A DNA stretch of 64,000 bases, taken from Heloderma charlesbogerti (taxonomy: Eukaryota > Chordata > Lepidosauria > Squamata > Helodermatidae). The number at the start of each line of letters is the position of its first letter. Position 1 is the first letter of the stretch. This document shows, one piece after another, positions 8,825 to 19,443 of this stretch. The stretch covers positions 1,054,001 through 1,118,000 of the forward strand of contig JANEZZ010001949.1 in NCBI GenBank assembly GCA_026122225.1, in the 5' to 3' direction. A program made the position numbers and the translations under genes. Below the pieces are notes generated by a model. That model searched no databases. It was not told the origin of the DNA and saw only the letters and a list, made by a program, of their open reading frames with translations.

Positions 8825-11800
8825 TTGTTTTATTTTGTTGGGGTGGATTTCGTTGTGTTTTTAGGGGTGGGTAGCCTGCCTGATAGGCGGGAGCGAGGGG
8901 GCATGTGTCCACCTGATGGAGGCAGTGGGGGGAGTGTTGGGGGCCAGAACATACCGAGGCTGGGCGGCAGGCGCTGGCGGAGCGCTAGGGGCAGGCCATG
9001 CCAGGTAAGGGGAACAAGGGAGAGATGTGTAGTATCTGTCCCCTGCTCCGGGCCTGTCCAGAGCCAAAGGATGGCTGTGGGAGGCGTGACCCCATCTTCT
9101 GGCCTTCGTTTGCTGCTCTGCAATGCCAGGTCTGTTACCCAGAAAACCTCCCTCATCCATGACACGATCCTGGACGAGGGTACAGACCTGGCATGTATTA
9201 CGGAGACCTGGCTGGCCGAGGCTGCTGCTCCAACCCTTGCAGCCATGTGTCCAGCTGGATTTTTGTATGCACAGCAGCCGAGGGCTGGGGATCGGGGAGG
9301 GGGAGTGGCTGTTATCTACCGAGAGTCCTTGGTCTTCACCAGACCCCCTCTCCGGGAGACCAAGGTTGTTGAGTGCATGTACTGGAGGTTGGGCCCGAAG
9401 GGCAGTCTGGGGATTCTGCTCGTGTACCGTCCACCCCGCTGCACGACTGACTCCCTGGCCGAGGTGCTTGAGGTGGTTTCTGATGTACAGTCCCCTAACT
9501 TACTGGTGTTGGGGGACTTCAACGTACATTCGGAGGCCATCCTCACAGGAGCACCTCGGGACTTCATGGAGACCATGGCCTCCTGGGAGCTGCACCATAT
9601 TCTAACTGGGCCCACCCATGTAGCCGGTCATGCACTAGACCTTGTGTTTGTTTCTGGAGAAGCGGGGAGTGATCTGGAAGTCGGGGGTATATCCACCACC
9701 CCCTTGTCATGGTCAGATCACTATCTGGTGATGTTGGACTTCTCGGTTCCACAACCCCTCCGCAGGGGTGGAGGACCCATTAAAATGGTCCGCCCCAGTC
9801 GTCTTATGGATCCAAATGGATTCCTGAACGCGCTTGGGGATTCTCTGGGGCATGCCAACAGCCACTCGGTCGAGACCCTGGTGGGTGGCTGGAATGCCGC
9901 AATCACTGGGGCATTAGATCGGGTGGCTCCGAAACGCCCTCTCCCCCTGAACAGGGCTCGGACTGCACCATGGTTCAATCCGCGGTTACGAGCTCTGAAA
10001 CAGGAGGTGAGACGGCTAGAGCGCCGGTGGCGGAAGTCTTGCTCCAAAGACGATCAGACACGGGCTAGAGCTGTATCTTCAGCCTATCACGTGGCGGTGA
10101 AGGCAGCAAAAAAGGAATATTATGCTGCCTCCATCGCGTCTGCAGAGTGCTGCCCCAGGAGGCTGTTCCAAGTGGTCCGGAGCCTGGTCGGTCCTGTGGC
10201 TCCGGAACCACTGGAGCATTCTAAGGCCTCCTGTGAGGCTTTGGCAAGGCACTTTGCAGATAAAATTGATCAGATTAGGTGTGTTACTCTGCACACTGTG
10301 GATACAGTTAGTGAGCAAGAGGCGGCCTGTGGCAAACTGGTTTTGTGGGATCGGTTCCAGCTTCTTCCTTCTGATGAAGTGGACAAGGTGCTTTCATCTG
10401 TAAGGCCGACCACCTGCTTACTTGATCCTTGCCCATCTTGGCTCATTATGGGCTGCAGAGAAAGACTGGGTGAGGGGATCAGGGTGGTGATGAACGCCTC
10501 CCTTGAGGAGGGAGTGATGCCATCAGCCCTCAAGGAGGCAGTGATAAGACCGCTCTTAAAGAAGCCCTCCTTGGATCCTCAAGTTCTGAACAACTTTCGC
10601 CCAGTCTCAAATCTGCCATTTTGGGGCAAGGTGATTGAGCGGGTGGTGGCAGTGCAGTTGAAGGCACACTTGGAAGAAACTGATTATCTAGACCCATTTC
10701 AGTCGGGCTTCAGGCCTGGGCATGGGACAGAAACGGCCTTGGTCGCCTTGGTGGATGATATGAGGAGGGCTCTGGATAGGGGTGAATGCTCCTTCCTTGT
10801 TCTCCTCGACCTCTCAGCGGCTTTTGATACCGTTGACCACGGTATCCTCCTGGACCGCCTGGAGGGGTTGGGCATTGGAAACACTGTATTGCGGTGGTTC
10901 TGGTCCTTCCTCTCTGGCAGGTACCAGAGGGTAGCACTGGGAGAGGAGGTTTCGGACCCGTGGCCACTTACTTGTGGGGTGCCACAGGGTTCCATCCTCT
11001 CCCCGATGCTATTTAACATCTATGTGAAGCCACTGGGGGCTATCATCAGGAGGTTTGGGGTGCAGTGTCATCAATATGCGGATGACACGCAGCTCTACCT
11101 CTCATTCAAATCTTCACCAAGGTTGGCCGTAGAATCCCTGTCCAAATGTCTGGAGACCGTGAGTGGCTGGATGGGGAGGAATAAGCTGAAGCTGAACCCT
11201 GACAAGACCGAGGTACTTTTGGTGGGAGACAAGAGGAGGCTGGGGGATGTTGACCTGGTGTTGAATGGGGTACAGCTACCCTTGAAAGACCAGGTCCGCA
11301 GCCTGGGGGTCATTTTGGACTCCCAGCTGTCCATGGAGGCTCAGGTGTCAGCTGTGAGCCGGACAGCGCTGTATCAACTCCATCCGATACGGCGGCTGCG
11401 CCCCTTCCTTCCCGACCATCTGCTCCCATCGGTAGTACATGCCCTGGTCTCCTCTCGTTTAGACTACTGTAATGCGCTCTACGTGGGGTTACCCTTGAAG
11501 ACGGTTCGGAAGCTGCACCTGGTACGGAACGCGGCGGCTCGCCTGATTAAAGGCAGCCGCCGGCGAGATCACATCACTCCAGTGCTGAAGGAGTTGCACT
11601 GGTTACCAGTTGTTTTCCGGGCCAAATTCAAGGTGTTGGTTTTGACCTTTAAAACCCTATATGGTTCCGGCCCAGCCTATCTTAAGGAGCGCCTCCAGCA
11701 GCACCAGACAGGCCGCTTAACAAGATCAGCCTCGGATGGCCTTCTCTCTGTCCCATCAGCCAGGACAGCTAGACTGGTGGGGACGAGGGAGAGGGCCTTC

Positions 11801-11923
11801 TCTGTGGTGGCCCCCACTCTGTGGAACTCCCTCCCTAGGGAACTCCGTCATGCCCCCTCTTTAATGAGCTTCCGTCGTGCATTAAAAACGTGGTTGTTCA
11901 GGCAGGCATTTGGGGTGGGTTAG
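8825..11923 (+). CDS. L2-like LINE endonuclease-reverse transcriptase (1032 aa, intact)
   Basis: This is the retrotransposition protein: it nicks target DNA and copies the element RNA at the nick. An apurinic-type endonuclease spans about residues 90-310 (LLLCNARSVTQKTSLIH at its start, LLVLGDFNVHSEA, and the catalytic end SWSDHYLVMLDF). The reverse transcriptase spans about 510-800 with RPVSNLPFWGKVIERVV, the motif A block LLDLSAAFDTVDHGILL, GVPQGSILSPMLFNIY and YADDTQLYLSF (catalytic YADD near residue 750). A C-terminal region follows, ending AFSVVAPTLWNSLPREL. No stop or frameshift interrupts it. The Met at 8,825 is the first in frame; the true start may be the later Met near 9,071, just before the endonuclease, because the intervening Gly/Arg-rich part looks like translated leader. 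No separate ORF1 was seen. Confidence 0.9.
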   Translation: MFYFVGVDFVVFLGVGSLPDRRERGGMCPPDGGSGGSVGGQNIPRLGGRRWRSARGRPCQVRGTRERCVVSVPCSGPVQSQRMAVGGVTPSSGLRLLLCNARSVTQKTSLIHDTILDEGTDLACITETWLAEAAAPTLAAMCPAGFLYAQQPRAGDRGGGVAVIYRESLVFTRPPLRETKVVECMYWRLGPKGSLGILLVYRPPRCTTDSLAEVLEVVSDVQSPNLLVLGDFNVHSEAILTGAPRDFMETMASWELHHILTGPTHVAGHALDLVFVSGEAGSDLEVGGISTTPLSWSDHYLVMLDFSVPQPLRRGGGPIKMVRPSRLMDPNGFLNALGDSLGHANSHSVETLVGGWNAAITGALDRVAPKRPLPLNRARTAPWFNPRLRALKQEVRRLERRWRKSCSKDDQTRARAVSSAYHVAVKAAKKEYYAASIASAECCPRRLFQVVRSLVGPVAPEPLEHSKASCEALARHFADKIDQIRCVTLHTVDTVSEQEAACGKLVLWDRFQLLPSDEVDKVLSSVRPTTCLLDPCPSWLIMGCRERLGEGIRVVMNASLEEGVMPSALKEAVIRPLLKKPSLDPQVLNNFRPVSNLPFWGKVIERVVAVQLKAHLEETDYLDPFQSGFRPGHGTETALVALVDDMRRALDRGECSFLVLLDLSAAFDTVDHGILLDRLEGLGIGNTVLRWFWSFLSGRYQRVALGEEVSDPWPLTCGVPQGSILSPMLFNIYVKPLGAIIRRFGVQCHQYADDTQLYLSFKSSPRLAVESLSKCLETVSGWMGRNKLKLNPDKTEVLLVGDKRRLGDVDLVLNGVQLPLKDQVRSLGVILDSQLSMEAQVSAVSRTALYQLHPIRRLRPFLPDHLLPSVVHALVSSRLDYCNALYVGLPLKTVRKLHLVRNAAARLIKGSRRRDHITPVLKELHWLPVVFRAKFKVLVLTFKTLYGSGPAYLKERLQQHQTGRLTRSASDGLLSVPSARTARLVGTRERAFSVVAPTLWNSLPRELRHAPSLMSFRRALKTWLFRQAFGVG

Positions 11924-12054
11924 GGTATTTAAAAAAAAAAATTATGGTAAAATTGTATTGTTTTAATTGTGGGTTGTACATCGCCCAGAGTGGCTGGGTG
12001 ACCAGTCAGACGGGCGATTAATAAATTTAATAAATAAATAAATAAATAAGATAA

Positions 12055-12085
12055 GATGTGGGCCCTCAGCAGTTGGCCGACTATA
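12055..12085 (+). repeat. Interspersed repeat R1, right part
   Basis: GATGTGGGCCCTCAGCAG matches the R1 end at 3,540-3,560 (inverse strand). It continues the copy cut at 8,361. Confidence 0.65.
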
Positions 12086-13064
12086 CTGACCGTGCCCCAG
12101 ATTCAAGTCTCTCTTCCATTCCATTTTCCCTAAGTCCAACATCCATACCAGTCTCTCCAATAGATACACATCCTTGACCCCAGCAAATCCAACATAATTT
12201 TTTACCAGAATCCTGATCCACTCAACCTGTAATGTTTACATCCCCAGTTGTGTGAATAAGGCCTTACAGATTTCCTGTGTTTCAAACTCTGGATAAATGG
12301 AATCTGTCATTTCAGCACCGCTTTGTAAATGTAACTGAAGATCTTAACAAAGGTCGCATTTGTAGAGATGCAGCAGAAGAGTGACAGGCCAAACTGCTGC
12401 CTCAACATTTGTTTACATCATGGGCTGTATTCAGCTGTGACCCAAGCAGCCACAACTCCTCCTTAGACTGAATTCGAGATTCATCTGCCGGCAGCTGAAG
12501 ATGAATTCAACCACATATGCTGAGCATTGAAATAACTGTGGTTTCTCTCTGATTCAAAGCCAACTGTAAATATGATTGCCATCTCTTTTTTTATGAACAA
12601 AAAGCAATGACTGTGTCAAGCTACTAGAAGAAATGCAGAAGTAAAACCTCTAAGTGCAGATAAATATACGGTGTGAGAAAGTGGCCCAATGTATTTTAAA
12701 GCCAACTTCTCTGTCAGAAATGTGAAAATGTATTTATTCTATCATAATACTCATAACCACTCTATGAAAAAAAACCAGTATTGTTTCACATCCCTTACTT
12801 TCTCAAGCAATAGATGCTTTCAGGTCAAGCTTTACAGAATCAGATTGCCTTGTGAGAAAAGAGCATCAGAAACTTGGGCATGCTTGTAATATCTGCCTAG
12901 GTACAAATATATATGCTGAACAGAGAGAAGCAGGCAGCCACCCAGTACAATGGCCCCATAGCATCACACATGCACGCATGCACGCACGCACGCGCACACA
13001 CACAACAAAAGCAGACACAAATTTGCATAAAATGTGCATGTGCTAGTTTCTAAATGGTTTAAAG
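12086..13064. other. Unassigned intergenic sequence with a CA/CG-rich microsatellite
   Basis: A simple repeat of GCAC/CACA units lies at about 12,965-13,012. The rest, including the short frames near 12.7-12.9 kb, has no recognisable content. Confidence 0.45.
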
Positions 13065-13145
13065 TTCTAATTGTAAGTCACCTTGGAATCTCTATTTGGG
13101 CTGAAATGCAACTTATACGTTTATTCATAAATAAAGAAATACAGC
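13065..13145 (+). mobile_element. LINE 3' tail remnant (L2/CR1 type)
   Basis: The block TTGTAAGTCACCTTGGAATC, then TTTATTCATAAATAAAG, resembles the 3' untranslated end of L2-like LINEs (compare 26,715-26,790). Only the tail is present. Confidence 0.5.
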
Positions 13146-13477
13146 TGAAAATTTAGAATTACAATAATTGAAATAGAAATACAGTACATCTCACCATAGT
13201 GAGGAAGACTGTGACCAGGTGACATGTGTGCCCTGTTCAGTCTGCTGTTCCAGTGCTCACTGTTGATGGGCAACTTCAAGGCCCCTGCTGATTCCCTTCT
13301 TCTCACGATTCTTTATCTTTTAACTGGACTTGCACTGGACAGCCCTTCGACTAGAGGATGTCTTCCAACAGGCTGTCCTCTGACAGCCCATCAACTAGAG
13401 GACTGTACTTTGTAAAGCAGGATACGTGGCCACCCAGCAGACAGTGCCAGTCTTGAAACAGGTTCAGTCCCTTGTAG

Positions 13478-13788
13478 CAGGGATGCAAAAGCTGTTCTAG
13501 CCCGAGGACTGAATTCCATTTCAGAAAAGCTTTCAGGGGCTGCATTACAGTGGTGGGCAGGACTGAAGGTAAAAGTGGCAGGGCCAAAAATATTAGCATA
13601 TTTTAGCTTAATGCTCTTGCTGCCAGGAAGTAAGCCTTAGGAGAGGCATTTCAACCTTTTAGCATGAGGGAAAAACAGCACCAAAGCTGGGAAAGTCAAG
13701 GGAAAGGGTATGGGGCTAATGGAAGGAGCATAGCTATCTGGGGAACTCCAGAGGGCCAGATTTGGACCCTGGGTCTGAGGTTCTCCTG
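13478..13788 (+). mobile_element. hAT-like MITE (family H), copy 1
   Basis: The element begins CAGGGATGC and ends TCTCCTG. It is flanked by CCTTGTAG (13,470-13,477) and CCTTATAG (13,789-13,796), an 8-bp duplication with one mismatch, as expected for hAT. It shares GGGGCTGCATTACAGTGGTGG and the CATTTCAACCTTTTAG block with the copies at 32,437, 39,198, 42,553 and 43,749. Confidence 0.85.
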
Positions 13789-13796
13789 CCTTATAG

Positions 13797-14697
13797 GTAA
13801 CAGTGCACCCTTGAAGCTCCTCAATACATCTTGGCTGCCAGTTGCAAAAATCCGTCTTCCGTCTCTTTTTCTGACCAGCCTCAAACTGCAAAATCTGTTT
13901 TGTTCAGCTTGCATCGATGTAGGGATATGTGAAACAAATCCCAGGAACCAAGGCCATTACGCCAGGAAATGCCATTTTACATGAACAAAGTGAGATTGAT
14001 GATTGATTGATGGATTGATTGATTGATTGATTTACTGATTGATAAGACAAACAGCATGCTTACCAAGTATTATGATACCTTGGGTAAAAAGCCAGTTTAT
14101 ATGTTTATAGTGATACACCATTTGCATGCTTTGTTAAATGCACAAATAATGGCTGATTTGTAACATAAATTAGCCCTAAGGGCCAAACTGTATTGTGCTT
14201 TTGCCATCTCTCTTTAGCATTAAAGTTGTAAAAAAAACAGCAATCCAAGAATCAATTGCTGTACAATAATAACAGCAACAGTAATAATAAGCGCAGCATT
14301 ATGGGGAGGGGCCATAAGTGAGTGGCATGCCTTGAAATAGGTTTGTGGAGGCCCTTGACCCTTTTTAAAATGGAAGCACTCGATTACCAGGTTATTCTAC
14401 CTAAAATACTGGGGTGCAGCGTGAACTGGTAAGCAGTTCCATGGTTCAAAAACCATGAAGAAGTCATCCAACAGCAAAGGCCTTTCCTATCCTGTATTAT
14501 TATATCTTTATGTATGGTGAGCTTGTTTCAGTTGGGTTCCTCCCCTACAAAACGTCTATTTTGTCCCATCAAAGTTTTTGAGGCCACTAAATATTTGAGA
14601 CCTTGGACACACATCTTACCCACTTGTTGGAAAAAAAGCTATAAGTGGGTATGAGGTACATGTTTTACATGTATAAAGTCCAAGGTTCAATTAGCAA
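13797..14697. other. Unassigned intergenic sequence with a (GATT)n microsatellite
   Basis: A GATT repeat lies at about 13,995-14,041. Nothing else is recognisable. Confidence 0.5.
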
Positions 14698-14830
14698 AGG
14701 GGTAGGGAACCTTCTTCAGCCCAAAGGCCAAATTCCAATCTGGGGAAGGTACTGGGGGTGAGGGGTGGGAAGGAGGCACATGCCAGCCATGGGCAGAGCC
14801 AAAGGCAAATTGGGAAGGCCAAAAAATATG
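14698..14830 (+). mobile_element. hAT-like MITE (family H), left-end fragment
   Basis: GGGGTAGGGAACCTTCTTCAG and the following GGCCAAATTCCAAT and GCAGAGCCAAAGGC blocks match the left half of family H. The right half is missing. Confidence 0.6.
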
Positions 14831-15959
14831 ATTCTTAAATTCCAAGAACACAGCATCCTATGCAGGACTATTCAGAAGAAGGAATACCAAATATCTGCAG
14901 CTTGCCCACCCCGATACAGAAGTCCCTCACCATTCAGAAATAGCATCCCAAATTCCAAGACAAAGTATCTCAAAATTCTATGCATGCCTACTCAGAAGTA
15001 GCACTTGAAGATATCTGACCCTCCACTGCAAATGTTACCATTAGGAATATTATCCCAATTAAAAAAAAAGGTGTGGGGGGAGATAAAAAAAACAAAAAAA
15101 AGTCAAATTCCAAATTGTCATCCCTGCCTCCCATCTAAAATAAATCATTGACTCTGTCAGTTAATTTACTCATTCATATAACTTTACCAAGGGAGAACAT
15201 GAAGCTGCAGTGGCATCTCTGAAGAATACAGGAGTCCTGATGTGGCTTCGGAAAGCAACAACGAGTTCCAGAAAGTAACAAATGTTGCTGGACAATATTG
15301 GAGCACTCCAGAAATCCAGAAATGTCAAGAACAGGCCAGGAAGAATGCCGGAACATTCACAAACAGCACAGATCGCATTCTAGCAAGTAGATTCCAAAGG
15401 CAAGGTCAAAGGGAGCATGGCATTGGTAAAGGAGCATGGCGCCCAATTTGCACAGCTTCACAGGCTGTATTGGGGAGCCTCACAGGCTGGATTAGGCCTG
15501 CTGTTAGCCAGAGCTCCCCATCCCTTGAAGTATTTCATGGAACAGGACTAGGAAAGAGCTCTGCCCTAAAAGTTCGTAGTCAGAGAAGACAGTATTGCAC
15601 TAACCGGACCAATGATATAGTACAAAGGAGCACCAACCCCCCGCCCCTTATACTATGTGCTTTCAGTTGACTTGCACAGTAGATCACAGTCCTCTATACT
15701 AGTGCTTCCAATGCTAGTAAGAGCGGTAGCACTGCACTGATGAAAAAACAGTTATTCTCACCTAAATAAGGACATTGGTTTCTTTCTGGTTTAAAAATAA
15801 TATTAGCCACATTATTTTTTTATTTATTACATTTCTAATCTGCCCAATAACTAATGTTCTCTCATGACCATTACAAGTTTCAGAACACTAAATGCACAGA
15901 AATATGAAGTTAATGGGGCTGTAACAACATGTAACAACACCCCACCGGTTAAATGATCA
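14831..15959. other. Unassigned intergenic sequence
   Basis: A weak family C arm (TCTATGCATGCCTACTCAGA) lies near 14,977, and a LINE-tail-like TTTTATTTATTACATTTC near 15,822. A 142-codon frame at 15,242-15,670 has no recognisable motif and no sign of coding constraint that I can see. Confidence 0.4.
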
Positions 15960-16220
15960 ATGGACCGACGTGCCCGAGTGGGAGAAAGTGGGTGTGCTGC
16001 CTGCAATGCCCCCGCCTGTTCCACTTTTACCGCACAACCGATGATTGGCTCCTTCGCAGGTTGCGCAAGGTGACATCTGAACCCAGACCAATCGGCTGTT
16101 TAGTCCCTAAACAACCCAGCAGCCTGGGTTCGGACATCAGACTCCGCACCCTATGAAGGAGTTGGTTGTGGGTTGTGCGTAGTGGGCATGCTGCTTGCAC
16201 ACACGCCACTCATCCCACTG
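15960..16220. repeat. Imperfect foldback repeat, about 260 bp
   Basis: The left side has GTGGGTGTGCTGCCTGCA, CCGCACAACCGATGATTGG and CTTCGCAGG. The right side has the inverse in mirrored order: CTATGAAGGAGTTGG, GGGTTGTGCGTAGTGG and GCTTGCAC. The centre holds TTTAGTCCCTAAACAACCC. It is probably a MITE. Confidence 0.55.
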
Positions 16221-16224
16221 CTCA

Positions 16225-16400
16225 TCCCCGCTTGAATACCAGTTGCTGGGGAATAGGAGTGGGAGGGGTTAAATTGTTCTCATGTCCTGCTTGTGGGCTT
16301 TCCCTGGGATCTGATTGGCCACTGTGACAACAGAATGCTGGACTAAATAGGCCTGTGATCTGTTCCAGCACAGCTCTTCTTATGTTCTTATTATTCTATA
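16225..16400 (+). mobile_element. CR1/L3-like LINE, 3' end fragment
   Basis: The blocks AATACCAGTTGCTGGGGAA, GTCCTGCTTGTGGGCTT, TGGCCACTGTGACAACAG and CACAGCTCTTCTTATG form the 3' end of a widespread reptile CR1-type LINE. The same end occurs inverted at 61,352. Confidence 0.72.
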
Positions 16401-16577
16401 TCTAGCAGTATCCATAATAAGGTGTTATGAGTCATACTGTCCCCCTAGGTCGAGTACAATGGATATTTTAATATGCCCATTACAGCTGCTGTTTCCTAAA
16501 ACTAGCCTTGACATTCAAGAGGAGTAGCCATGGTTAGTCTCTTGCAGGAAAAAGAACAAGACAAGTCTTCAGGCCTT

Positions 16578-16945
16578 AAAGGGCTTTTCTACACGAAGCA
16601 TTTATCATGCACTCATCATTCCCTACTCATGGCTGTTTACGGGTTCTTTAGAAAACGTCATAACCCTCCAGTTTTGCTTCTGTGTCTAACCGGCACTTTC
16701 AGCGAGTTTTTTGTAGAGCAGGGAAAACGTGGCATTCAACCATGAAAGTGAAAGAAAGCACAATTTTCTCTTGTGTATTTGCGGTATTCTGATGTACCAC
16801 AGTGCCACTTAGAGGTTATATAGCAGGGAAAATCAGGGAAGGAAGTAATCCTCATGTAGTCCTCAGATCTCAGTTCTGTGACAGAACTGAAAGTAGATAC
16901 AGTGGATTAACAGCCGATTAACAGCCTTGTGTAGAAAAGCTCTTT
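16578..16945. mobile_element. MITE with inverted ends (about 365 bp)
   Basis: AAAGGGCTTTTCTACAC at the left end is the inverse of GTGTAGAAAAGCTCTTT at the right, with one mismatch over 17 bp. It has no coding content. Nearby, 18,360-18,712 is another element with related outer ends. Confidence 0.7.
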
Positions 16946-17016
16946 GACTAGCAAAGTTATTATGGCAGAAAGTTTTGTGGGCCAGAGACAACTTCAATGG
17001 TTGCATGAAGTAGCCC

Positions 17017-17019
<3 letters not shown>

Positions 17020-17051
<32 letters not shown>
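17020..17051. repeat. (GA)n microsatellite
   Basis: About 16 consecutive GA units. Confidence 0.97.
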
Positions 17052-17054
<3 letters not shown>

Positions 17055-18140
17055 ACAGTCAGGGGGCTGGACGGGCTACTGTGTGAAGGAGGGGGCGAGG
17101 ATGTTCACTGCGGTCAGTGTACTTGATCCAGCATAAATCTGGATCCAACCCATCCTGGGTAAAAAGAATATCCCCACCCCATCCCCACAGCCACAAGGTT
17201 CAAGCAATGCAAAAGATAGCTATAGGTATCCTGAGTCACTCACCTACCTTCAGGGCATGATGCAGCTAAAACTGGTTTGCCCAGTCTTGTAGTAGGCCCC
17301 ACTAAGTAGGTAATATGGGCAAAGAGAGTTGAAAGGAGTAATTTGTTTGACAGGCGGGATTGTTTAGAGTTTTTTGGAGAGCAGATTAATTTTAGATTTC
17401 TTGTGGGGACAAGACAAATGTTGCTTTGGGACTAGTACTGCCAGGTTCTGAACCCCTATACTGATTGCTCAGCCCCTCCCTTTGTAAATAAATTATTACG
17501 AAGTAAGACAGCAGAAGCCTCTGGTGCTGTATCATCCGCAGGAAAAACTGACCATGTAATGGTTCGTTTCAAACATCCCACTGTTCGGAAAAAGGGAAGT
17601 GCAGAACAATAGATGGTTCCCTCATGCGATTTCATTTTGCCATGCATAGGAATTCAGCCTGTATAGGGTTATAAGGGTTTAGATCATGTTACAAACCTGG
17701 GGGAGGTCTTCTACCAGCTTAGAGAGTTGTTGGCATGAAGCATTTGATAACAATCAACTTTCATCACTTCCTTCCTTAAACTGTACGGTTGCTGTACAGC
17801 AGAGAAACTTCGCAAAAGCAATGGGGTGGGGAGAGTTTGAATAATCTTTGCTATAGTGTACAGTGAATATACCACAGAGTTCTATAAGGTGGCCCAGTTC
17901 AGTGCCATGGCCAAACCATAGTTTGGCCATTGGGAATATCTTCCTATGGGCTTATGTGCTCCTCCTGTCCCTTTCTTCCTCCGTTTGCTACCTCTGGTTC
18001 CTTCTCTGGTTCCCTGGTTCATAACAACCATGGTTCACTGTGATGTCTGAGTTGAGTGAACCACAATTTTAACACACTAACCAAAAGCCACAATCTGAGA
18101 TCTACTTCAAAATATAGGAACATAGGGAGCTGACTATTAC
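17052..18140. other. Unassigned intergenic sequence
   Basis: A weak foldback with CCATGGCCAAACCATAGTTT and ACCATGGTTCACTG blocks lies at about 17,905-18,075. Otherwise nothing can be assigned. Confidence 0.45.
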
Positions 18141-18144
18141 TTAT

Positions 18145-18300
18145 TTATTTGATTTATACCTTGCCTTTCCACCAAGGAAATGGTGCTCAAGGTGGCTAAC
18201 AATAATAAAACCAAGATTTAAAACAAAAATGAAATAATCATTTGGATAAAATAGTGATAAAACAAATACATTAAAATCACAGTTAAAAAACACAGTAAGA
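18145..18300 (-). mobile_element. LINE 3' tail remnant (L2/CR1 type), antisense
   Basis: The minus strand shows a CACCTTGAGCACCATTTCC-type block next to an AAATAAATAAG-type tail (TTATTTATTTGATTTATACC on the plus strand). This is how L2-like LINE tails look in this window. Confidence 0.5.
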
Positions 18301-18359
18301 ACAGAATAAGAACAGCACCCAACCCAACAGACCAGCTTACATGCCAAAGGCCTGCTTGA

Positions 18360-18712
18360 AGGCTTCTCCACATGGGGCTTTTATCCTGAAATTGAAACTG
18401 GTTACTCATGGAAGTTTGTGGCTCCTTTACATGATACTGTCAACCTCCAGCCCCTGTCCCGTAGTTTCTGACAATTTCCATGGTTTAGTTTGAAATAGAA
18501 ATGAGTTAATAAGAAGAAATGGTTTGAATCAGTTTGGATTTGTCTGTGTAAAGAGGAAGTGGTGCTATATGAAACATATAGAACTCACAGATAAAGGGAA
18601 AAGGTGGTGGGGAGGGAATTGCATGTAAAGGGCAAATCTTAATCCTGCAAAGAATTCGAAAGCAGAAGCCCCAGTAAAATTTCAGGATAAAAAGCCTCTG
18701 TGTGGAGACACT
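18360..18712. mobile_element. Foldback MITE with long inverted ends (about 353 bp)
   Basis: AGGCTTCTCCACATGGGGC, then TTTTATCCTGAAATT, at the left is mirrored by AATTTCAGGATAAAAAGCC and TGTGTGGAGAC at the right. The centre is A+T-rich. No transposase. Confidence 0.75.
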
Positions 18713-18730
18713 CTTTGTCTGTCGGGGGAA

Positions 18731-18872
18731 AGACAGTCTGGTTGATATTGACTGGGAGCAGTTCTCCAGCTTTTCAGGCAGGCGTTTTTCCAGCCCTACC
18801 TGGAGGAGCTGGGAGTTGAACCAGGATCTCCTGCATGCAACGCCTGTGCTCTACCACTGAGCTATGGTCACT
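18731..18872 (-). mobile_element. tRNA-derived SINE, head and body, antisense
   Basis: The minus strand begins with a tRNA-like RNA polymerase III promoter: an A box in CATAGCTCAGTGGTAGAGC and a B box in GGTTCAACTCCC. The body CCTCCAGGTAGGGCTGG and TGCTCCCAGTCAATATC follows. The 3' tail is missing. It is not a tRNA gene: there is no acceptor-stem pairing and the body belongs to a SINE. The copy at 3,306-3,505 looks like the same family. Confidence 0.78.
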
Positions 18873-19443
18873 GCATATTCTCAGTTTAACCATCATGGTG
18901 AACTATGATGATTGGAACTCAGAAAGTACAGAAGGGAATCGGTGTATGGGAGTGAAGTGGGGAGAGCCTGATTCTGCAGCAGCAATTCTTGGATATCTAA
19001 CCACGCTGGTGAATCAGAACCTGAAGAAGCTAAGGTTCAACTGACTACCAGCGCAGCACAATAGCAGAATGATATATCTCCTTGAGGGCTGTGCTGCCCA
19101 GCTGCGTATACACATACAAGCTGTAGCCGCAGCCAGGTCCACATTGTGATTATTATTCAACAGAACACACAATTAAGCCTGACTGCCAAAGAGGTGTTTA
19201 CCGTAGCTGTGGATAACTCGCAAATAAGCATAGGTCTTAGTCCAGCCTGCTCAAGTTGTGACCAGCTATGCCAAAGGCATCCCACAGCCATATAGGGCAG
19301 CCCATCAGGGGGCTCGATAAACCATATGTTTTGCTGCCTGCTTGGCAGTGCACTGCTAAAACCAGAAGGTGAGCTGACAAGTACCAGGCTGGCAGACTGG
19401 ACATGGTGTGGCTTGTAAGTTATGCAGCCCCATCTCAGCAATT
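18873..19443. other. Unassigned intergenic sequence
   Basis: No supported feature. Confidence 0.45.

Larger units (their letters stand above)
8367..12049 (+). mobile_element. Full-length L2-like LINE (CR1/L2 group), 3.7 kb
   Basis: The boundaries come from the split R1 repeat and from GATAA found on both sides (8,362-8,366 and 12,050-12,054). In order there are two GC-rich 5' monomers, a short T-rich stretch, an intact endonuclease-reverse transcriptase frame (8,825-11,923), a short 3' untranslated region with the block GTACATCGCCCAGAGTGGC, and an AAATA-repeat tail. The untruncated 5' end and open frame mark a young and possibly mobile copy. The L2 assignment rests on the RT motifs and the tail. 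A CR1-group sister clade is the alternative. Confidence 0.85.

Noticed and set aside
8332..8864. Overlapping Cys/Arg-rich, Pro/Leu-rich and Gly-rich frames on both strands
   Set aside because: They are shadows of the GC-rich tandem 5' monomers of the L2-like LINE. Every frame is open because the sequence is repetitive and stop-poor.
8830..11334. Minus-strand and other-frame ORFs of 60-160 codons over the L2-like LINE
   Set aside because: They lie within the intact 1032-codon frame and show no family motif.
15242..15670. 142-codon plus-strand frame as a gene
   Set aside because: No recognisable domain, no splice context and no similarity to a repeat protein that I know. Length is possible by chance.
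18800..18872. Minus-strand tRNA gene
   Set aside because: A and B boxes are good, but there is no acceptor-stem pairing and the downstream body is that of a SINE.
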